Assembly: GCA_039000515.1 (NCBI GenBank) | Contig: JBCFYV010000024.1 | Location: forward strand, 16,706,452 to 16,770,451 | DNA length: 64,000 bases | DNA from: Timema cristinae | Taxonomy: Eukaryota; Arthropoda; Insecta; Phasmatodea; Timematidae | Direction of reading: 5' to 3' | Part shown: positions 56,788 to 64,000 of the stretch, one piece after another | How positions within the stretch are numbered: the stretch's first letter is position 1 | Layout of the letters: each line of letters begins with the position of its first letter | Program-made: the position numbers and the translations under genes | Notes under the pieces: model-generated | The model's database searches: none | Told to the model about the DNA's origin: nothing | The model's input: the letters and a program-made list of their open reading frames with translations, nothing else

Positions 56788-56790
56788 TAA
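56510..56790 (+). mobile_element. SINE-B, full length
   Basis: Head CCCGCCTCGGTGGCGTAGTT, body and shared tail, ending in (TTA)n where other copies have (AAT)n. The duplication CTACAGTAGACTTA (14 bp) is exact at 56,496-56,509 and 56,791-56,804. Confidence 0.95.
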
Positions 56791-56804
56791 CTACAGTAGA
56801 CTTA

Positions 56805-57119
56805 GAGGCTTAAGTTTATTTACACTTTTGCATTCAACCACCGTGCGCTGTAGTCGATTAATGAGTTTGAGAATAGATCGCTTTATTGTTCTCTCATTTG
56901 GTCGTACCTCTGGTATTAGCGTACAAATTAGGGTAAATGATAATTAAGAGTACATTTTAAAAATTGGAAAGTCTCGGTTGCATTCGTTCCATTTGAACAA
57001 GAATGAGAAAAATTATGGGGGAAAAAAAAATTATAGATAATTTTGTGCAATTCTTTACAAAATAAAAATATCTCTGTGGATAATTTTCTATTTCATATCT
57101 TTACTTTTAAATATCTTCT
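56805..57119. other. non-coding intronic stretch
   Basis: Nothing recognised. Confidence 0.5.
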
Positions 57120-57345
57120 TCTTAAGTCAACAATCTGAAAGTTGGTTTGATATGATTTCCATTCATGTGGAGCTGGGCATGCATTCAACCTTTCGGCTGG
57201 TTAGTGCTGCCTGTACCATCTGGTAAAACTACATACCTCCTAGGATTCTTTTATATATCACAATCGACATGGGACCGACGGCTTTACTCTCCTCCGAAGG
57301 AAATCGACCTCGGCTGGGTTTGAACCCCTGGGGTGAGCACTTTAC
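57120..57345 (+). mobile_element. probable SINE or LINE-end fragment, distinct family
   Basis: GGGACCGACGGCTTTACTCT, CCTCCGAAGGAAATCG and TGGGTTTGAACCCCTGGGG resemble a tail seen in several insect interspersed repeats (from memory). The left part ACCTTTCGGCTGGTTAGTGC is unassigned. Single copy here. Confidence 0.4.
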
Positions 57346-58089
57346 CCTTTATATTTAAAAGTACTGAAGGTTTCTAAAGTAAACCAAAGTCTAAATGTTT
57401 ATATTTTGGATATCCCTGGGTTGATCCTTTATTCCAAACAGAGCTGAGGGGGTGGTGGCTGAAGAGGGTTAAGGACTAACAGAGAGTCCCCCAAAGAGAC
57501 AATAACTGTCCAAAGATAAATGAGGGGTAAGAAAAGATGAACACGAGGGATACTACTAGACCAATGAGTCATGCAGGGGAAGTTGCGACAAACAAGCGGT
57601 CGCGGCCCAAATTAACTCGTCCACCATTTATAGAAATAGAACGATGACAAAGCGGGATGCAATAATTAAGTTAGTTGGCAAGGAGTTTATAATACTCAAG
57701 CTGGGGGAAAATAGGGGAGGGACTTATAAAAAAGAAAGGTTATAGTCAAAGGGCTTGGGAAAATAATATGTGATGCCACAAAATAATAACTATGAAAAAT
57801 TAATATTCAAGGTTTTAAAATATCAATAGTTCGGTGAAGCAGATAATTTTCTTTCACCCCAATTTGATTCAAACTTTGAACTTTGAGAAACCATTACAAA
57901 TAATCTTGTTCGTCGATATAAATGAAAAGAAACTCAACGAAATATAGGAACACAAATATTAGCTATAACTTTTAAATTTGTGGCATAGCACGTTATTCGA
58001 TCCCAAGTCCTACATTTGTATTAACTTTTTTTTTTTTCCAGAATGACAAATTATTAGAAAACCCTCTATAATTTTTTTTACAACGGAAC
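57346..58089. other. non-coding intronic stretch
   Basis: Nothing recognised. Confidence 0.5.
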
Positions 58090-58310
58090 TGCCAAATTAA
58101 GTGACTCAATATTTATCTTTTATCAAAATGCAGACTATATTTGAATCATTTTTTTTTTCAAAGATATAGATTATTTTTGAATAATTTTCTTTTGGAAATA
58201 TGCATAGCATATTTGCATTATTTTTATAAAGCTACAAACCATATTTGTATTAATATAATATTTTTTACATAAAAATATAATCTATTCGTATCCCCATTTT
58301 GTTTTAATAT
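58090..58310 (+). repeat. degenerate repeats of about 45 bp
   Basis: TATAGATTATTTTTGAATAA, CTATATTTGAATCATTTTTT, CATATTTGCATTATTTTTAT and CATATTTGTATTAATATAAT follow each other with T-rich spacers. Confidence 0.5.
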
Positions 58311-58526
58311 CGATCTTTTTATAAATTCAGGAAAATACAATTCAAGTTAAGGTAGTCCTGGTCTCTTTCAAAGTGAATTTTGAAACATTTACCGAGGATT
58401 CGATTCACTTACCTTACAATGTTTTTCTAAGACCGATAGTGCAATCTAAATTTAAAATCTATAGTTCCAGTAATGATCATTCACAACTCGACTAGCCTAA
58501 TGCACCAAAGTATAGAATATGTATTA

Positions 58527-58565
58527 TTACTAGCACCACGTCTTACTACCCGTTCGGGTTATATG
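58527..58565 (-). mobile_element. SINE tail fragment
   Basis: TAGCACCACGTCTTACTACC and CGTTCGGGTTATATGC are the inverted shared tail; no body is attached. Confidence 0.85.
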
Positions 58566-58639
58566 CAATATAGAAGATGTAGCTTAAGGATAATTTCACA
58601 AGTAAGAGAAGCGTCTTTAAAGGGAACTGCCTTGCACGC

Positions 58640-58765
58640 AACAAACTCCAAGGCGTCACTCTCGCTATATACTGGACTGTCAATGCCTGGGAGATCAGGG
58701 GTTAGATCCCAATTGGATGTGTCGAGGGTGGTTTACCACTCTCCCTCCATGCCATTAAAGAGATC
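58640..58765 (+). mobile_element. degenerate SINE-B-related element
   Basis: CCAAGGCGTCACTCTCGCTA, B-box-like CAGGGGTTAGATCCCAATTG, then TTTACCACTCTCCCTCCATG; the tail is lost. Confidence 0.65.
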
Positions 58766-59374
58766 GTCATAGAAAGAACCTTAGACGATATTTCAAAAAG
58801 TTAATAGAGCCACTTCAATTTATTCATGTGACAAGCAATGGCTTTTTTATTTATTTCTCTTGGCACACAGTGTTAGTTTCGAAAGCTTTAATATGAATAT
58901 ATTGAACATGTGTCAAGGTTGGCGACTTTTTAAGTTTGATTTATTTTGGCTAAGCTAAGATATTGTTTTCATGGTAGCCCGACTTAAGTATCAAACTGTT
59001 AAAAAAAACTATCCCTTGTATGAACGGGGAAAACTCACGAGCTTACAGGGAGGGTTGGGGTCTTGGGGGTAGATAGGTTTAGTGATAATTTTACATTACT
59101 AGAGTCACATATTAATTATTATTAGACACACTTAATCAGTCAGAAGCGTGTCTCTGATATTGAGACAATAGGTTCGATTCGTAGAAAGCTTCAGACAGCG
59201 CTCAAGTCAAAATTAATTTGTTTGGGGGGGGAAGGGGGTGTTTTACTGCCTTTTTAGGCTTTTCTGAAATGTACATTAAACAATGCAGGATTAAAAGAAA
59301 ATGTTTAACGAAGTGCATAAGATGACTAAGAAAGAAAGATGCTACGGAAAAACCAGAATGGGAAAAACAAACCT
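58766..59374. other. non-coding intronic stretch
   Basis: A B-box-like ATAGGTTCGATTCG at 59,169 hints at an old tRNA-like insertion; otherwise unassigned. Confidence 0.4.
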
Positions 59375-59445
59375 ACCCTCATAGCAGCCGGTCAGAATTG
59401 AAACCGGACTTTGAGAGTCAAAGTCGGGTGTGATATTAATTCTTC
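59375..59445 (-). mobile_element. tRNA-like fragment
   Basis: The minus strand reads CTTTGACTCTCAAAGTCCGG, then TTTCAATTCTGACCGGCTGC, similar to a tRNA 3' half with a B box. It lies in the intron 125 bp from the 59,571 exon. Confidence 0.35.
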
Positions 59446-59570
59446 TCAACTCTATCATTTTCAATAGTAAATTATTTTAACGATATCTTGTATACTATAA
59501 AAAAGTAGTCTTGTGTAGGAAGGCAACGTATCCCCAAAACTGCTGTGTCAAGAGGATGAATTGTACTCAC

Positions 59571-59679
59571 CCCTGCAGCAACTCCCCTGTTGATGGATGG
59601 GCTGGTGGCACAGGTTACAAGGACGTGGTCTCTTAAACACTTTGCACCGGAACAAGTGGCTCTGAGTTTCCGGTTCAGG
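59571..59679 (-). CDS. tensin-like gene, exon encoding first half of a C1 zinc-binding domain
   Basis: Internal coding exon of 109 nt. On the minus strand it follows a pyrimidine-rich acceptor (TTGTTTTGTTTCAG) and ends at a strong donor (GTGAGTACAA). Read in phase 0 it gives 36 codons plus one base with no stop, containing SHLFRCKVFKRPRPCNLC and then HQPIHQQGSCCR. Zinc ligands are His8, Cys21 and Cys24 (H-x12-C-x2-C) and Cys35. The gap between the second and third Cys is 10 residues, shorter than the 13-14 of diacylglycerol-binding C1 domains. From memory, tensins have this shorter gap, with a similar Gln-Glu/Gln-Gly-Cys stretch, in a C1 domain before the phosphatase-like domain. Tensins link integrin adhesions to actin. 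The final G completes a Val codon with the exon at 43,311-43,348. Residues 1-7 precede the domain. Tensin is my best assignment; another atypical C1 protein is possible. Confidence 0.85.
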
Positions 59680-59785
59680 CTGAAACAAAACAACAACACG
59701 ATTAATTTACGGTTATTGCATTTCATCATGGAGAAGAATGCTTCAATTTCAAATTTATTCCGATTCCTCCTCACCGCATGGATTA

Positions 59786-59822
59786 TCTATCATCTATCTA
59801 TCTATCTCTATCTATATATATA
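59786..59822. repeat. (ATCT)n/(TA)n microsatellite
   Basis: ATCTATCTATCTATCTCTAT, continuing as TCTATATATATACA. It lies upstream of the 59,571-59,679 exon on the minus strand. Confidence 0.9.
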
Positions 59823-61639
59823 CACATTTATTAATTAGGTCATCAATCTTGAATTAATTTTCTGAAGCTTTGCACGTCTGTCTATCCTGGGTATTTTTTT
59901 TTAACATCTCTCTACCATCTTCTGCCGACATCGTTCTCTTGTCTTTTTTATTTACTCCAGTCTTAGTTTCGCTCTTGTTTTCTCCCTTCCACATCTTCTA
60001 TAATTATTATCTTCGTAAAATTATCTAGTCTAAGTAAAAGTCCTGCAATGTTAATTCTTATATATATAAATTAAGGGTGTATTGTAACATGGGGCACCCA
60101 CTTCATCGGTGGATGAGAAAGTCAAAAATAATGTAAAAAGTTTAAATAAACATGAGTGTGTCACACCACACATTTGACCTGGTTTCTTAGTAAGACCTAC
60201 ATCCACGTGATTCCACTAAATTCATAAAATACATAATTAGTTGTAGTAAGGAACAATATATATCCTATTAGATAAAAATAGATATCAAATTGAAAGATAT
60301 GAATAAGATAGAAATTAGGTTATTGATATTAATTATATTGACAGTATCAATTAAGTGTACTTTTCATAAAGAGTCAATGGACTGAGTGGCAAAGTTGTTG
60401 TTAAAACAAGAAACATACATTAATTAGAAACATTAATTGTGAGTGAAAATAGATTATGTATTGAGAAAAAGTTTTTAATTAGGTTAAAAAGTAATGATTG
60501 AACCTTTACAAACACATTAAAAATGTGAGTCAAAAAGCACATATATAACAAAACAATAAAATATATTAAAATACATGTATTATAGACATTAGTTAAATAA
60601 AATAAGGTGTATAATGTTGATGACAAGATAAAATTATGATTGGAAAAGAATTAATAGAGTTCCATTGAGAATTGAGCCTATACTTTGCTTAAAAGTTTTT
60701 TAAGTTGGTTTGTTCTAAAAATTTCAGGATTTTATGTAGTTACAATTTAACAAACCAATATATTTTAAGACAAGTGTTGATGAACACTAAATTGTTTGAA
60801 TACCATACTCGATATCTCTCGGCCTGTTGACTAGGCATGTTCCTGGATATTCCAAACACCTGCTGAATTCTAAGTTACGACTGAAGACATGCATTCAGGC
60901 CTAAGGTGGCAATTTTGAGTACTTCCTATGGGGTTAAGCAGCATCACACTACTGTAGTAACAAACATGACCCTAGTTTGGAAACAAGGTCAAATGGGACA
61001 CATGTCTATAAAAACATGTTTATGTTGTGTGTTCGTGTATGTCTCCTGTCCACCATTGAAATGGATTACACATGATACGGTACACTCAGTATATTTATAT
61101 ACCTTTATATCCATCGTACAAATGAATCTCTAAACTAAAACTATATGTATATAAAACTTCTCAACCGATGCTGTTACAAAATGTGTCGAGTATGAACTGA
61201 AAATGTATTTATTTACATGTGATGAATAATGGATAATGTGACCGAAAAAAACAACAACTTAAATCTGTAGGCCTTCCTTCTCACTATGTTTTATGATTAG
61301 GCCTAATGTATGCCCCCCTAGAGGGGTGTGAGCTTCTCGAAGTACCCTAGCCTTTTAAAGCCTAAAGTCTAAATAATAAAAATGAAATGTTACCTTTTTT
61401 TAATGAACGTTGTTCAGTAATATATATTTTGTTTGAACTGTAATAAAGTACAAAAATAAATAATATATATTTTTTTGCGAAAGGAGGCCCCAAAATAGCC
61501 ATTGCCTCAGAATACCGAATCTCAAAGGTGAGCCTGACATTCTAATTATTATTTTTTAGTTAATTTATTTTGTATCCCAATATGATACGTGAGGGTTGTC
61601 CACAGGATCAGTTTTTATAAAGGAATAAAAATTCAATTA
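59823..61639. other. non-coding AT-rich stretch
   Basis: At about 61,484-61,545 AGGAGGCCCCAAAATAGCCA and CAGAATACCGAATCTCAAAG look like the end of an old DNA transposon, without a partner end. No exon of the tensin-like gene was recognised. Confidence 0.4.
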
Positions 61640-61740
61640 AGCGCAAAACGGCAGCCATTACACATTAAAGTCAAAACCAAAGTTCCCAGGATCAATTCCC
61701 GTGTCTTAAGTTGTCATTTTTCAATTAATTATGGAATGTA
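61640..61740 (+). mobile_element. SINE-D fragment
   Basis: GTTCCCAGGATCAATTCCCG followed by TGTC and TTTTTCAATTAATT matches the B-box region and early body of the 40,125-40,440 copy. Confidence 0.5.
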
Positions 61741-62399
61741 CCATTTTTGTGTATGTGTTAAATCATTTACATATCTCCTCACTACGTAAAACTATCAAAT
61801 TTGTTCATCTTAATTCCCTCAAGTCTTGTATTTCCTTCAAAACCACGCAGAAAACTTACGTTAAGTCTAATCATAAAACATTTAAATAGAATAAATAAAT
61901 AATATTGTGTAAACACATTTATTCACCACCCATCATTCTCATATTCTCTATTAAATGGAACGGCAGACTAGATCCTTTTTGATAGGAAATTCCCGGATCC
62001 CTCTCCCAAAAGCTCATCCATATTTCATGAAATAACTAGGACGGGTGTCAGTAAGAGCAGTTTGTAAACACCGCAAACTCCACCCTCTTACCCTACTCAC
62101 GCCCGTTTTGCACTCTTTATTAGCAAATCAATGTTGTGAATCGAATTTCCAAATCAACCGCAGCCGGAGTGTATTCATGATCCTGTTTGATTGGTTGCGC
62201 TTTCATATGAGAAATACCTCTATGGGAAGAGAGATCAAAGATAAATGCAATCAAGACGATCCCAATAAAAAAAAAACTACCAAAACCATATGCTAATTTC
62301 GCAACACTTAAGTTAAATTATAAAATAAATTTTCTTTTCTTTAATAAATACTTTGATTTTTTTTTAAGTCTACGATTCACTTAAAAGAAAAATATATAT
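61741..62399. other. unassigned stretch
   Basis: A minus-strand frame of about 47 codons at 62,125-62,270 (MKAQPIKQDHEYTPAAVDLE) ends in a stop; no acceptor or family supports it. Possibly a repeat (CCTGTTTGATTGGTTGCGCT). Confidence 0.35.
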
Positions 62400-63430
62400 A
62401 TATTAAATTTTGGTAAAGTTTGGCACACCCAGAAAACTTGTCAAGATAATTGAGGTAACGTTGACTGATACGTGTGGCAGGGTACGGGTTGGATATCACT
62501 TGTCAATTACTTTTGAAATACATAATGGATTTAAACAAAGAGCTGCAGTTTCCCCATTACTCTTTAATCTAGTCTTATATGGTAGGGTTGTGCAAGAGGG
62601 TAGGGAAGGGTTTACAATAAATGGTACAACTCAGCTGATGATTTAGATTTGCTGTGCAATATTAAGTAAGCTGTTGCAAGAAATGAAGGCTAATAAGAAA
62701 ATAGGTTTAGAGGTGAACGCTGAATAAAACTAAGCATATGATCATCACACACACAACACAGGTTGGGGACGATAGTTTAAAGATTACCGAGAGCAAAATA
62801 TCATTTGACAGGGTTAATCAGTTTAAATATTTGGGAACAATTTTAACTAGCATTAACGATATTTAATTAGAAATTAGGATAAGAATGGTCTGGAAATGCA
62901 TGCTATCACTCTGTGAGTAGGTTGTTTACATCTCACCTGCTGCCAAGGAATGTAAAATTCAGAATATATAAAATATTATTTTACTTGTTATTCTCTATGA
63001 GGGTGAAACGTGGTCTCTTACCTTACATGATGAAAACAAATTTAGGGTGTTCGAAAACAAAGTGCTCAAGAAGTTATTTGGTCCAAAAAGGGATGAGTTT
63101 ATTGGGGAGTGGAGGAGGTTACATAATGATGAGTTACATACTCCGCACTCATCACAAGACAGTGTTAGGATAATCACATCTGGTAGATTACGGTGGGCAG
63201 GACATGCAGTGCGAATGTAAACCTTGTTCAAGGTACAGACTGGCGAACACAACGGAAAGAGACCATTGGGAAGACCTAGACGCAGATGGGAGTATAACAT
63301 TATAAGGGATCTGAAAGAAATAGGGTGTAACGAGATGGACTGGATAGAACTAGCTCAAGATAGGAATAAGTAGCTTAATTTTGTTAGTGCGACAATAAAC
63401 TTTCAAGTTCTTAATGCCATAGAGTAAGTA
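62400..63430 (+). pseudogene. RTE-like LINE 3' half: decayed reverse transcriptase
   Basis: Segments in order and in changing frames: AVSPLLFNLVL (after the reverse-transcriptase catalytic region), VNQFKYLGTILTS, YEGETWSLTLHDENKFRVFE, GEWRRLHNDELHTP, GRLRWAGHAVRM, GKRPLGRPRRRWEYNI, and a last segment ending DWIELAQDRNK with a stop near 63,372. The YADD box is not seen; only later motifs are present. Internal stops and frameshifts show it is dead. The 3' sequence after the stop (CTTAATGCCATAGAGTAAG) matches the fragment at 30,125-30,670. The clade is given from memory of similar insect proteins. Confidence 0.85.
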
Positions 63431-63655
63431 ATAGTTTGTCTAAGCTAAAGAAAATTAATATTTTTCTCAACTGAATAAAACACAAACAAAAGTAAATTTT
63501 AGTTTTAAAGATACATCTTTTCCGGGTAAGGTCTGAAGGGGTACACCTCACCTAAAAAAGGGCCCCATAGCTCCAGCATTTCCAGAGAAGTGCCTAATGA
63601 GGGGGGTGAACTTTTAGTATCCCGGTAAACATATTGTAATTTTAATATAGGTAGC
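63431..63655. other. unassigned stretch
   Basis: Nothing recognised between the LINE and the final SINE. Confidence 0.5.
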
Positions 63656-63935
63656 AGGTGACCAGGAGGTCTAGGGGTAAGGTGTCGGACTTCTGTGTTG
63701 GGGGTCCGGGGTTCAATCCTCGGTCCCGGCATAGATTTATCTGATTGCCAAACCCTTCCTTCACCTCTGACAAGACGTGTATTAATCACAACTTGTGAAT
63801 ATGTGGAATGCCAGTCCGCCACCGTGGTTCGGATTCCACGTTAAACTGTAGGTCCTTCATTTCATCTCACAATCACCATACCATTACACATTAGCGTAAG
63901 TGCGTATAACCCGAACGGGTAGTAAGACGCGGTGC

Positions 63936-63988
<53 letters not shown>
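63656..63988 (+). mobile_element. SINE-A, full length, long subfamily
   Basis: Head (AGGTCTAGGGGTAAGG), GGGTCCGGGGTTCAATCCTC, the GTGTATTAATCACAA insert, body, tail, and the longest (AAT)n in the window (63,936-63,986). Confidence 0.95.
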
Positions 63989-63989
<1 letters not shown>

Positions 63990-64000
63990 TAGAAAATCTA

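Larger units (their letters stand above)
43349..59570 (-). other. 16.2-kb phase-1 intron of the tensin-like gene
   Basis: Sequence between the two C1 exons. It starts (minus strand) with GTGAGT and ends with CAG. It holds at least six SINE-A copies or tails, SINE-B and SINE-C copies, a fold-back element, a Tigger-like element, a Harbinger-like element with a nested SINE, two minisatellites and several simple repeats. Transposable elements therefore account for much of its length. I saw no further exon belonging to this gene inside it. Confidence 0.75.

Overview
This is a 64-kb, AT-rich stretch of animal nuclear genome dominated by repeats. The spliceosomal exons, tRNA-derived SINEs with (AAT)n tails, cut-and-paste DNA transposons and long minisatellites exclude a prokaryote. 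An invertebrate, probably an arthropod, is the best guess, but nothing here fixes the species.

Host coding content is very small. I can defend one host gene, on the minus strand: two exons at 59,571-59,679 and 43,311-43,348. They have good splice sites, join in phase across a 16.2-kb intron, and together encode most of a C1 zinc-binding domain that looks like the N-terminal C1 domain of tensins. Other exons lie outside the window or were not recognised. Most other open frames are repeat translations or chance.

Layout. 0-7.9 kb: a SINE, a pogo-family DNA transposon with a broken transposase carrying a C-terminal PHD-like finger (1,194-3,320), a Harbinger-like element with a SINE inside it (4,808-5,871), and further SINEs. 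7.9-29.6 kb: three long unrelated minisatellites, with units of 33 bp (7,893-9,800), 74 bp (11,440-17,260) and 31-32 bp (25,441-29,609), about 12 kb in total; the first two show higher-order periods. 30-43 kb: two LINE 3' fragments (one grown into a 46-bp minisatellite), hAT-like elements and SINEs. 43.3-59.7 kb: the tensin-like intron, filled with SINEs, a fold-back element, a Tigger-like element and a Harbinger-like element whose empty site is preserved in a nearby duplicate. 59.7-64 kb: AT-rich sequence, a decayed LINE reverse transcriptase and a final SINE.

Two abundant SINE families (called SINE-A and SINE-B here) have different tRNA-like heads but share one 3' tail ending in (AAT)n. Many copies keep exact target-site duplications of 9-14 bp, including 5'-truncated ones, which points to one LINE machinery serving both. 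Family names here are working labels, not database names.
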